Shown piece after piece: positions 1 to 10,880 of a DNA stretch of 20,000 nucleotides. Source of the DNA: Sphaeroforma sirkka (lineage: Eukaryota; Opisthokonta; Ichthyosporea; Ichthyophonida). The notes under the pieces were generated by a model that was not told the DNA's origin, did no database searches, and was given only the letters and a program-made list of their open reading frames with translations. The stretch is taken from assembly GCA_001586965.3 (NCBI GenBank), contig LUCW03000118.1, positions 1 to 20,000 of the forward strand, written 5' to 3'. The stretch's first letter is position 1. Each line of letters begins with the position of its first letter. A program made the position numbers and the translations under genes.

Positions 1-227
1 AATAATACCTTGTATGTATCATGTAATAATACGTTTGTATTCAAAGATATGGATTATGTTTGTATGTATGTTTATGGATGGTAGCAATAATATGTATTAA
101 TGACCAATATATGTAATAATGTATGTTTATGTATTAATATGTAGTAGTAATATTAATAATATGGCATAATATAATAATAGATGTGTAATGTATAATAACA
201 ATAATAATACGTAATGATATTAATGGC

Positions 228-258
<31 letters not shown>

Positions 259-504
259 TGTAATAATATTATGTTTTACGGTAATGCCACTTGTACGCAC
301 TTACGCATATTGCGCACCGCACGCCCGCACTTGCGCGTATAACTAATGTGCAATAATATGTTGCACCATGCGGTAGCATAATGATTGATGTTATGTGTAA
401 TAATAGCCAATAATCAGTACGTATGTCGTTTGGATGCGTAATGCGCGTATATGTATGTGTAGCCAATAATCAATAGTCAATAATAATGTACCCAATAATA
501 ATGT

Positions 505-549
505 GGACGCACCGGACGCACCGGACGCACCGGACGCACCGGACGCACC
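505..549 (+). repeat. 9-bp minisatellite GGACGCACC, five units
   Basis: Five perfect back-to-back copies of GGACGCACC are followed by decayed CGGACG/CACG sequence to about 645. The array lies inside one of the GC-rich islets of the AT-rich tract. It translates to Asp-Ala-Pro or Gly-Ala-Ser repeats but shows no sign of being coding. Confidence 0.9.
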
Positions 550-699
550 GGACACGGACGCACGCACGCACGTAATAATATGGATGTGCGTTACCGGACG
601 CGCGCGCACGCGCACGCACGCACGCATGGCGCACGCACGCGCGTATGTATGTAATATGTGGTGTTATTGTTGTATGTTAATAATATGATGAGCAATAAT

Positions 700-1070
700 A
701 ATAATGCATACGTGCGTGGGATAATAATCTATGGATGTGTTTACGGATGTTGGTAATATAATATGAATCTGTAATATGCATATGGAAATGCGTATATATA
801 ATAATAATAATATGTAATAATAATAATAATAATAATATGCACGCATGCAGCACGTAATAATATGTAATCTGTATGGATAATAATATAATTTTCATACATG
901 CATGCATGCGTACGTACGTACGTACGTACGTGCGTACGTATACATATGTATGTATAATATATATATAATATATATATAATATATGTAATAACAATATATA
1001 TAATAATATAATATGTAATCATATGTACACACACAAACACACACACACACACACGCACGCACACACACAC

Positions 1071-1102
<32 letters not shown>

Positions 1103-1530
1103 ATGTGGTCGGCGGTTGGTAGATTGTCTAGTGCGTGATGTCGTCAACGGTCGAACTCGAATGATATATCAGCACAACTGAACGCCAAAAATGCGATATT
1201 CGGAATATCCTTATCGACCGATCTGTATGCCTGGAACGGATACCAGATCATGTGCCATGAAAGTTCCTATGCCTTTGGCTGTATTAAAGTTTCTGTATTT
1301 CAAAGATAAAAGAATATACATATGTAATTATATATATACATACATACATACATACATACATACATACATACATACATACATACATACATACATACATACA
1401 TACATACGTACGTACATACATACATCATACATATATACATACATACATACGTACATACATACGTACAGACTGCACGCACACGTACGCATACGTACATATA
1501 CGGATCGTACGTACGTACGTACATACATAT
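700..1530 (+). repeat. Duplicated block, copy 1 (contains SINE-like copy 1)
   Basis: This block shares ordered landmarks with 2860-3800. They are a TCTATGG...TTTACGG word (729 and 2887), an ATTTTCATACA word (near 888 and 3057), a CACACACAAACACAC tract, the SINE-like unit (1105 and 3265), a TACA array, and a CGGATCGTACGTACG word (1501 and 3770). The offset is about 2.16 kb on the left and 2.27 kb on the right, the difference being repeat expansion in the second copy. Edges are blurred by microsatellite and are approximate. Confidence 0.6.
1105..1330 (+). mobile_element. SINE-like element with tRNA-type pol III promoter, copy 1
   Basis: This is a 226-bp block of ordinary sequence set in microsatellite. 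It repeats at 3265-3493 with roughly five substitutions and a few one- or two-base indels (about 97% identity by eye). Near the 5' end, TCGGCGGTTGG (1109-1119) resembles a polymerase III A box. GGTCGAACTCG (1149-1159) resembles a B box lacking one T. The 40-base spacing is close to that in tRNA genes. There is no coding capacity, and the 3' end (ACATATGTAATTA) runs straight into TA/TACA repeats, as SINE tails often do. A tRNA-derived SINE is the best reading; the family is not recognised. Confidence 0.6.
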
Positions 1531-1540
1531 GCATACATTG
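1331..1540 (+). repeat. TACA/TACG tetranucleotide array behind SINE-like copy 1
   Basis: More than 20 TACA units follow the 3' end of the SINE-like element. They give way to TACG and mixed units with a CGGATCGTACG word, then to ATGCATACA. The array probably grew from the element's tail. Confidence 0.85.
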
Positions 1541-2859
1541 CGGTAATAGCCATATATATTGTATAATATATAATATATAATAATGATATATATAATAAAT
1601 ACATAATATAATATATATATAATAATATATATAATATATAATAATAATATGCATATAATAATAATATAATATATTATATAAGATAATAATAATGGATGGA
1701 TGTTGTATAATAATAGTAATATAATATGTAATAATAATATATAATATATACTGGATATAATACAAATAATAATAATATATGTCAGCATAATAATATATAA
1801 TAATAATAATATAATATTATGTATATAATAATACATATTATGTATGTTACATTAATACATATGCATTATATATGTATTATAATAATTTATGTAATAATAA
1901 TATATGTATATATTTATGGCAATAATATTACATAACATATGTATATATATAATATGTATATATACATAATACATGTTCAGCAATGTTCAATATGTATAAT
2001 ACAACAATATACAATAATGCGCACACATATATCAATGTTCAGATATGGATGTATAGTATATTGTATATATGTTTATGGATAATATATAATAATAATATAC
2101 ACCAATAATATGTATAATAATAATAATTCATACATAATACACATGCACATGCACAACACGCACGCTTGTTTGTAACACCCACACCCACACCCACGCCCGC
2201 CTTACACACGCGCGTATTGTATATATACATATGTGTAATAATAATATGTATATACATATATATATATAATATGGTTTGCGTAATGTGTATAGATGTTAAT
2301 AATATATATATATGTATATAATATATATAATATATATATACTATACATATATATTGATGTTGTATAATATATGTATGTATAATATATATATGATGTTGGA
2401 TACGTAATATATATGTAATAATATATATATATATAATAATAATATATATATAATAATAATATATATGTAATATGCACAGACACACGCACAAGAACACCGT
2501 CATCACGCACGCAACACGGACACGCACGGACGCGGACACGGACGCACGTATGGATGGATTGTATATACAGATGTAATATATAATATAATAATATATAATA
2601 TATACATATCATACATTTACATATATGTGTCATCATATGTCGATATGTATGTATGTAATATATACAATAATAATAATATATATAATAATAATAATGTAAT
2701 GCTATATGTTATGCAATATGCAGTATATATGTATCATATATATTCTGCATATCAATAATAATAATAATAATAATGGATATATCAATATACAACGTTGACA
2801 ACGCACATCAACAACACGCACGCACGCGGCGCGCATAATGTATGTATGTATAATAATAT

Positions 2860-3118
2860 ATACATACATGCATTACGTGGTTTAATCTATGGATATGTTT
2901 ACGGATATTATATGTATATATATAATATATGTATACATAATAATAATAATATATGTATATAATAATGCAGTAATATGTATATATGTATATATATATATAT
3001 AATATATACACACATGTACATATATATATATATCTATATGATTGGATATATATACATTTTCATACAAACATACATACGTACATACATACATACATACATA
3101 CATGCATGTATGTATATA

Positions 3119-3161
<43 letters not shown>

Positions 3162-3210
3162 TTGTATACATATATATGCACACACACAAACACACACTCA
3201 CTATACACAC

Positions 3211-3264
<54 letters not shown>

Positions 3265-3489
3265 GTGGTCGGCGAGGTGGTAGATTGTCTAGTGCGTGAT
3301 GTCGTCAACGGTCGAACTCGAATGATATATCAGCACAACTGAACGCCAAAAAAATGTGATATTCGGAAAATCCTTATCGACCGATCTGTATGCCTGGAAC
3401 GGATACCAGATCATGTGCCATGAAAGTTCCTATGCCTTTGGCTGTATTAAAGTTTCTGTATTTTCAAAGATAAAGAATATACATATGTG

Positions 3490-3558
<69 letters not shown>

Positions 3559-3800
3559 ATAATACATACATACATACATACATACATACATACATACGTA
3601 CATACGTACATACGTACGTACGTACGTACGTACGTGCGTACGTACGTACATACATACGTGCATACGTACGTGCACGTACGTACATACGTACGTACGTACG
3701 TACGTACGTACGTACAATACATACATACGTACGTGCACGTCACGCACGCATGCGTACGTACGTATGTGCGGATCGTACGTACGTACGTACGTACATGCGT
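2860..3800 (+). repeat. Duplicated block, copy 2 (contains SINE-like copy 2)
   Basis: This is the second copy of the block described at 700-1530, with the same landmarks in the same order. The interval from the TTTACGG landmark to the SINE start is within a base or two of copy 1. The TA run and the TACA/TACG array behind the SINE are longer than in copy 1. Confidence 0.6.
3265..3493 (+). mobile_element. SINE-like element with tRNA-type pol III promoter, copy 2
   Basis: This 229-bp copy matches 1105-1330. Its A-box-like segment, TCGGCGAGGTGG (3269-3280), is closer to the tRNA consensus than that of copy 1. The B-box-like GGTCGAACTCG is at 3310-3320. Upstream lie TA and CA runs, and the element ends in ACATATGTGATTA followed by about 60 bp of TA. 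No target-site duplication can be seen because both flanks are simple repeats. The shared flanks suggest that the pair arose by block duplication and not by two insertions. Confidence 0.62.
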
Positions 3801-3835
3801 ACGTGCGTGTATATATGATATGTGTATGTATGTAT
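3488..3835 (+). repeat. TA run followed by TACA/TACG array
   Basis: About 65 bp of TA alternation (3491-3555) leads into TACA units and then into TACG-dominated units with GTGCACGTACG interruptions up to about 3805. TACG steps are self-complementary, so this stretch could extrude hairpins. It gives repeat ORFs in nearly all frames, none of them credible. Confidence 0.85.
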
Positions 3836-5780
3836 AATAATAATAATAATAATAATAATATATAATAATAATATAATAACAATAATAATAATATGTATAA
3901 TAACAATATGTATATGTTAATAAAGATCGTTATGTAATAATAATGGATGGCAGCATATATATAATAATAACAATAATAGCCAATGTATATTAATAAGTAA
4001 CATAATGGCATGTGTAATGCAGCCAATATAGCCAATAATAATAATGTACAATAATAATATGTAATAATAATACATAATACATAAGCCAATAATACATAAT
4101 AATGTGTATAGCATATATTATTATATGTGCTGTATGGTATTATGTATAATATTGTGTAATAATAGTAATAGCTACACAACCAATTATGCCTTGCAAATGC
4201 AATGTGTAATACCAGCATTATAATATCCATAATATGTTAATATAATAATAATAGCAACAGGCATGTGTATCAATACATAACAGCGTAACAATAATACCCA
4301 ATCCATACAATATGATATTAATATCAGCCAATGTATGTGATATTGTGTAATGATGGCAGTATGATGGATACACATAACATATGCCAGCCAATACGCAATA
4401 ATATTAGCCAATAATAATATAATATTGAATTATGTAGCCAATGCGCATGTATTATTAACATGCCAATAATAACAAACATATTAATAATAATAATAATAAT
4501 AATGCAACAATAATAATAACCATACACATATTGTAATAATGCGTAATAATAATGTTTGTAATGTGTATATTAGTTAGTATTATATGTAATATATTAATAT
4601 AATAATTAATAATGTACAACATGTACATGCATAGCACATGTTCTGATGATAGCATTATCAATACATATATCAATGTGTAATGAGCCATATAATAATATTA
4701 TTATTAATATAATATAATAATATATGTGTATGTATGTATCCATAATGCAGATATCGTATTTGATATACATATGGTTTGTTTGTATTATTATACATATGTG
4801 TGTTTATGCATACGTGCATATGTATGTGTATATATAATAATACCAATAATAATGGCATGCAATCATAATATATATGAATATTATTAGTAATGTATAATAA
4901 TGTATGTCATGTCAATACATATAATAATACATAATAATAACAATAATAATAAACAATAATGTCAATAATAATGATTTGATGAACTTACATACTTGCGCGC
5001 GCCCGCACTACGCATACCCGCCCGCCCGCGTATATATATGTACATGTAATGATCATAATGGAGTGTAATATACAATAATAATACATAAATAATAATAATA
5101 ATGCATATGTTTGCTATGCATAGCCAATATTGATGTTGTGTATAATGTATATGTGGCATGTGTATTAATAATAATGTTTGGATGCATTATGCGTAATACA
5201 TACATAATTTAATGTTAATAATAATAATAATATGTAATAATAATACACATAATAATAATAATAATAATAATAATGTACATCAATGCGCATAATATATTAT
5301 TGTGCATATACAATATGTAATGCATGCATATGTACATATGTAGCCAATATTAACATATATGTACATATAATAATATTTATACTGAAAATGCCTGCATTGC
5401 ATAATACGGTACATACACATGCGTAATAATGTATGCGTATAATACTTGCACACGCACACACATTATTAATAATAATAATGTGTATGGAATATATAAGTGT
5501 ATATATTGGTTAATGTGATATATATGTGCTCGTATCAATAGTAATAATAATGGTATAATGTAATGTAGCCAATAATAATATAATAATATGTAATATGTAT
5601 AATAGCATAATATACAATAATAATAATAATAATATACATATAATAATAGCCAATATTATGTTTACATGATGGTTTTGACAATATGTTTGTGTACATGCAT
5701 ACGTATAATATAATAATATGTATGTAATTATGTGTAATATGGCATATAATATTAATAAACATAATTATACATAATAATAA
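3836..5780. repeat. TAA-triplet tract with recurring AGCCAAT word
   Basis: This subregion of the large tract is dominated by AATAATAAT, ATGTGTAAT and similar phrases. The heptamer AGCCAAT occurs at 3978, 4021, 4030, 4084, 4326, 4386, 4406, 4436, 5122, 5342, 5567 and 5648, always on the plus strand. One GC-rich islet lies at 4987-5031. No gene is supported. Confidence 0.7.
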
Positions 5781-7218
5781 TCATGACATATTCTGGAGTT
5801 ATACATAATAATGTAATAATATGCATAATACATATATATAATTGTATATCATCTGTATGTTTTCTTGTGAATATAATAATATGTGGATATATAATAAACA
5901 TAAGAAACATATAAAAATAATAATAATACATAATATAATAAACATGATGTGTATTGTTTTTTTGTTGATTGTAATAATATGTATGTATAATAATATGTAT
6001 ATATGTATCAAGTATATATAAATGTGTGATGTTTTTGTTTTATATATGCATAATGTGCATATTGATGTATATATATATGAGGATAATAATAACATATAAT
6101 GATGATTTCGCGTATGTATGCGTATAATATATAACCTGACGTGTAATATATTAATAATATTATACAATAATATGTAATAATGTTTATGCATACATGCATG
6201 CATGCATATATAATAATATGTAATAATATAATATGATTATATAATAATATAATACATATAATGCATATAATATGTATGTCAATAACATGTATAATAATAT
6301 ATAATAATATATAATAATATCCATCATTCGATCATCGCACATCACACTATGCACGCATGCACGCATCATCATGCAATATGCACATGCATATGCATATAAT
6401 AATATTATTATTTATGTCGTATACATATACAACATGTTATTATATCTATTAATACATATGTACAGCCACAACATGTATGTAATATAATAATAAGCCATAT
6501 ATGTAATGATGATGATGTGATGATGTTAGCATCATGTAATGTGTCGATCTTAATACATATGTAATAATAATAATGTGTATACATTTGTATGTATATATGG
6601 CAAATTATATATAATACATATGTGCCATAATAATAATATATGTAATAATAATAATGCAATGATAATGATGGTTTATTTATATATATATATAATATGCATG
6701 AGCGTATACATAATACATATGTATGCATGTAATAATAATACGTATATATCCTCAAATGGGATATTTCCTAGTTTGGACGTTGTGTATGTATTATATACAT
6801 ATATAATATATATACATGTACATACTATAATAATATCTTTGTAATAATAATAATAATATATTGATATTTTTTGTGGATATTATAAATACTCAATATATGT
6901 ATAATATATATATATATTATATATGTTTATATAATGAACATGTTTGCATATGGATATGTATCAATAATAATAATAATAATAATAATAATAACCAATAATG
7001 ATGTTTGTTGCGGACACCAGACGCACACACGCACACGCACACGCACGCGTACGCACGGACGCACGCATAAGGTTGTATATATATGTAATAGTATATAATA
7101 TGTATATGCATGTATATATTACATACATGCATAATATATGTATTATATGTTTATGCATATAATATATTATATATGGATATGTACATAATAATATATGTAT
7201 ATATATATAATATGTATA

Positions 7219-7252
<34 letters not shown>

Positions 7253-7359
7253 TATATATGTATAATATATATATAATATATATATGTATATATATATATA
7301 TAATATGGATATAATATATAATAATAATATATATATATATATATATATTTAAATATTTA

Positions 7360-7405
<46 letters not shown>

Positions 7406-7408
7406 TAT

Positions 7409-7620
7409 GCACTTTCTCTCTCCCTCGTATAGTTGAGGTGCACTTGCAACTCGTAAGAATTTGGCCACCTTCTCGTGCGTTTCTGTCACAATATGTGTCA
7501 AACCCGCTGGTTTTATAAAGGTCCTATTTACATCTGATCCCAACCGTATCGCATATTTTTATGCAAGGCACATTGACTCATTGAGTGGTTTGGGATAACA
7601 CCCTACCGCACATACACACA
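7409..7620. other. Unidentified island of ordinary sequence between TA/CA runs
   Basis: About 210 bp of mixed composition is bounded by a long TA run on the left and a CA/TA run on the right. This is the same setting as the two SINE-like copies, but the sequence does not match them. On the minus strand it is open for about 40 codons, ending in TA-encoded Tyr-Ile repeats. Read on the minus strand, GGTTGGGATCA loosely recalls a B box, but it lies about 65 bases from the nearest A-box-like stretch, which is too far to be convincing. It may be another short element or a gene remnant. Confidence 0.35.
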
Positions 7621-7628
7621 CGTATATA

Positions 7629-7629
7629 T

Positions 7630-7690
<61 letters not shown>
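7629..7690. repeat. TA dinucleotide run
   Basis: This is roughly 60 bp of uninterrupted TA alternation that closes the left-hand repeat domain. Unique sequence begins immediately after it. Confidence 0.95.
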
Positions 7691-7699
<9 letters not shown>

Positions 7700-8312
7700 T
7701 TATGTACATTTAATTCAACTAACAAACCCATGTAAACACGGATCTACGTATGTTTGCGAGTAAACATGGAAATGTATATATTTGTGTCTGCATCTTCATT
7801 TAAATCCTATGATTACCGGTTCAGGTAGTGGTAAGTAAGTCTACACAGGACCTTCGCTTTTTGGCCACGTGCATGTTCAAGTTTATTTATATCGATCAGT
7901 CGTTAGGGCCTTTAGGGTACCATATCAAGGGTTTTTGTACGTAATTCTGCAGTTTGGATTTTCCTTGCACATTTACCTAGCAATGAAATGTGGATGCGGC
8001 ATTGCGCAGTATGCACAGGATAGAATCTAAGCTAAACATCTACAGGTTGTTCAATTTAGAAGGCTATGTACAAGTAAACATAAAGAGGAATTTCAATGGT
8101 AAAAACAGATCATTTAATATTTTCGATATCGGTAATAACTTTAACACCATTACAGGCAACTTGTCTCATTTGGACAGCAGCATTTAATATATTATGTATA
8201 GAACACGGAGCTCGGCTCTCGTATTGCTCCTTTGTCGAGTTGGCCAATAAATAATGAATGGGATATTGGCCCACAAATCCATCACAATCGTACATTTAGG
8301 GGTGGGCCTTAA
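7691..8312. other. Unique flank, probable 3' region of the 8313-10132 gene
   Basis: Ordinary-complexity sequence lies downstream of the stop codon of the minus-strand gene. Minus-strand ATTAAA occurs at 8184-8189 and 8113-8118, and AATAAA at 7882-7887; any of these could serve as a polyadenylation signal. Two overlapping frames of 60-65 codons (7990-8187 plus, 8110-8295 minus) are open here. Neither has a recognisable motif, and I do not call them as genes. Confidence 0.4.
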
Positions 8313-10132
8313 CTATCGCTCTAATGTAATGCCTGTCACATTATTGGCTGAATGTACGGCACTAGGAGAATAAACGTCAAACTTCTTAGTCCGCTTAAAC
8401 ATATCAACGCTATACGCTGACAAATCTGACAACCCCTTGACAGCTTTCTTCATGCGAGGTGCCCACCGCTTCGGTTGCTTTCCGATATTTCTATTGGATC
8501 TAGAGACTTCCTCAGGCGCAGGCTGTAACCATTCAGATTGTGAAAACGAGTGCGTTAATATAGTCTCGGCACGAGCGTCCGCTATATCCTCGTCATCCGT
8601 GTTGTGCAACGACATGGGAAAAATATACGCATGCTCGTCATGGACATCGCTGCCGAAAGACGTCCTTGGTTCCTTGATGCAACGTTCAATACGCACTGAT
8701 GCATGCGGTCTATCGAACCGATTATTCTGCTCAGGAGGACTCATATTGCTGCACATACTTTTGCATCGTTGCTTTGCGGGTCTCCTACACTCACTTGTCG
8801 GTAAAGTGTTCAATCTTGCTACGCCTAAGGGTGTGCCATTCGCTTGCAAATACACGTACCCCGACCGGGGGGGTGCCGAACTAAATGGACTATGAGAATC
8901 CGGTGCGTTCTCCATGTGTTCAGCAAGAATATTTACGGCGCCAGACGATGAGCCAAGACTACAGCTGCGTGTTACCGAGCGTAGAAATCTTGTTATACCT
9001 TGCGATGAGGGTACGCCCACAGGCAGCGATTTATTTCTTCTTGCGACAGCCGTGGGGAGGGGCACGGTTCCATCGGATGACCTGCGACCGAAACTCAATT
9101 CATTAGGAGCCTGAAGGCCATATAATTCCAGTGCTAGTGGGAAAATAACGGGTCCAACGAATTGGCGGATATCTGAAATGATATCCTGTAGGACATTCAG
9201 ATTTGAAGTTCGATATGCACATCCCCACCAATTTGTGTAGAGAGTGCGCAAGCGCTGATAACAAGTTTCTTCTAGTGGCGGACAGAACTTAGTTAGATAC
9301 GTATGATATCTAAACGCTCGCCGTTGCTGCTTGGCATTAGATTCAAGGAAAAATCGATTTCCGGATTTGCTAATCGCTTCAGCTTTTAGTATGTTTACCT
9401 TAGATGGCCGAGTACCTAGACTTTTACACAATTCTAGCATAATCGTGAGCTCGCAGATCATTTTGCATACACCACCACCTGTCGCAGGTCGCGATGTAGT
9501 AGATCGAAAGCTAGTATTGAAATCGGGGACATATTTGTCGATACAGGTGACCGCTTCATCGGTAGAACTGTTCTCGTTGAATCTTTGGAAATCTGCATCA
9601 GCGATCTTTGCGCGATCAGCAGAGTCCATTGATATTCGTCTCTCAGTTTCACTGTCGCATGGATCGATCGAGGCACTATTATCTGTGTGGTCGACGATGA
9701 CATTCTTAGGGGGTTCTAAAATGATATCCACAACACCTTGCAAAGAATGATGAATTAAACTCTCAGACGGGTTTTGGACGCCGATGGCATTCGAAGCCGA
9801 CACTCCATCTTTCACTGTCATTTGGTCACCCTCAACATAACCACTGCTGATTGTGATGAACCCAGTACCGGGAAACTTAGAAGATACATTTGCGACATTC
9901 TTTCCCGGTCGCAATTCTTCAATAGGCGAATCTTGTGCCACCGAGGAGTTAGTGAGTCCTTGCCCGTGTCCGATCCTTCTCACTCCGGGGTGACCGTATA
10001 ATTCTGAAACACCGCCACGTGCAGCCGTCATTAGATGCTTACAATCTAAACAAGAAGCTCGATAGCTTCGAGAAGCGGTGGTGATTTCTCACCCCTGACA
10101 GTATGATTCTTATTGTAGCGAGCGAGTCGCAT
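8313..10132 (-). CDS. Orphan protein, about 590 aa (572 aa in one exon)
   Basis: I do not recognise this protein. A single minus-strand frame runs 10031-8313 (572 codons) without a stop, which is far beyond chance at this balanced base composition. The frame stays open 19 codons upstream of that ATG. A better start may be ATG at 10132. Exon 10132-10093 (encoding MRLARYNKNHTVR) would join exon 10045-8313 through a 47-nt intron with donor GTGAGA and acceptor CTTCTTGTTTAG, adding 18 residues. Numbered from the inner ATG, residues 1-185 are polar and probably disordered. Residues 186-315 look folded: alternating hydrophobic helices, many aromatics and a TNWWGCAYR motif. Residues 316-515 are Ser/Pro-rich. 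The tail is basic (KRWAPRMKK, FKRTKK). RRISMDS and RNKSLP look like kinase and 14-3-3 sites. There is no signal peptide or membrane segment. It is probably an intracellular regulatory or scaffold protein, but the function is unknown. Confidence 0.75.
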
Positions 10133-10880
10133 GCGGTTACAAGTGAAGCTAATGTACACTGGAAATTATGTGCTCAACCCACCTGAAGATGTCGCCATAG
10201 GTATAACCCGAATGTCTAAAAGCAAGGCTTCTAGTATTAAAGTAAGTATACAAATAAATGATATGAGGTACAGTGATTCAGCACGATTGTGGCTATAAAT
10301 TTCACGCATGCACCAGGTATTTAATATTTTATGAAATTGATTTGTGGACGTGCAAAAAAAGCCACTGCTCCTTAAAAGTTTTTAATTGGATACAAAGTGA
10401 ATTGAAACGTCATCTGTATGTCACGGTATTTTTAAAAAAATTAAACGGCTGAGAGAGATTTTTTTTTGATTTGGGTCGTGGACTCTCGTGGGTGTCCTCA
10501 ATCCTCATTGATAGACTTGACTCTACCCCGGTAGACATTAATAATTTAATACCGCTGATTTGTGCTGCAGACTGGCCATAGTGCATAGGCCCGATAAGCC
10601 CATATCCATAGGGCACAGGGCCACAGGCCACAGGGCATTCTATTATAATTTAGTCGTTTTTAGAAAAGCACATTTTTTATAGTAAATATGTAGTAATGCC
10701 TATTACAGGCGATTGCACATTTACGCGTCATGTATTTATTCAGATTCGTCAAAGTCGTGAATTGTGTCTTTGAGTTGGTATAAAATAAAAAATAGTACTT
10801 GTTAGTTGTTCTGCAGTGTGTACTCTGCACGAGTGCAAGGTGCAGAATCCCCAGAGAGTGCAGAATCAAGAGCGTGTGCA
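10133..10880. other. Upstream flank of the orphan gene; no supported gene
   Basis: This is mixed intergenic sequence. The minus-strand promoter of the 8313-10132 gene should lie near its left edge, but no clear TATA box is visible. The plus strand has a short open frame from ATG at 10131 that reaches a strong donor-like AAA|GTAAGTA at 10242; it overlaps the proposed first exon on the other strand and is not called. Around 10590-10640 there is a small tandem patch of GGCCACAGG-type units. Confidence 0.4.

Larger units (their letters stand above)
1..7408. repeat. Satellite-like microsatellite tract (TAA/TA/TACA/TACG)
   Basis: The whole stretch is low-complexity sequence. It mixes TAA/AAT triplet runs, TA runs, TGTA/TACA and TACG tetranucleotides, and short islets of alternating CA and CG. 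The plus strand carries the triplet almost always as TAA/AAT and rarely as TTA/ATT. This leaves long minus-strand frames free of stops, which translate to Tyr/Ile/Leu/Cys/His strings; these are repeat translations, not proteins. The only ordinary sequence inside is the pair of SINE-like copies near 1.1 and 3.3 kb. No other gene, RNA gene or regulatory site can be supported here. Confidence 0.9.

Noticed and set aside
1300-1836. 178-codon minus-strand frame
   Set aside because: It is made of Tyr/Ile/Leu/Cys/Met strings from TAA, TA and TACA repeats. Comparable frames appear on both strands wherever the repeat lacks stops.
3430-4230. 266-codon minus-strand frame, second longest in the window
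   Set aside because: It runs through TA, TACG and TAA arrays and contains almost no charged residues apart from TACG-derived Arg/Thr. It is a strand-asymmetry artefact.
7990-8295. Overlapping 65-codon plus frame and 61-codon minus frame
   Set aside because: The sequence is ordinary, but there is no recognisable motif, no splice partner and the two are mutually overlapping. They most likely lie in the 3' flank of the orphan gene.
8437-8895. 152-codon plus-strand frame
   Set aside because: It lies antisense within the long minus-strand gene and is a shadow of it.
9331-9750. 139-codon plus-strand frame
   Set aside because: It is an antisense shadow of the same gene, with no motif of its own.
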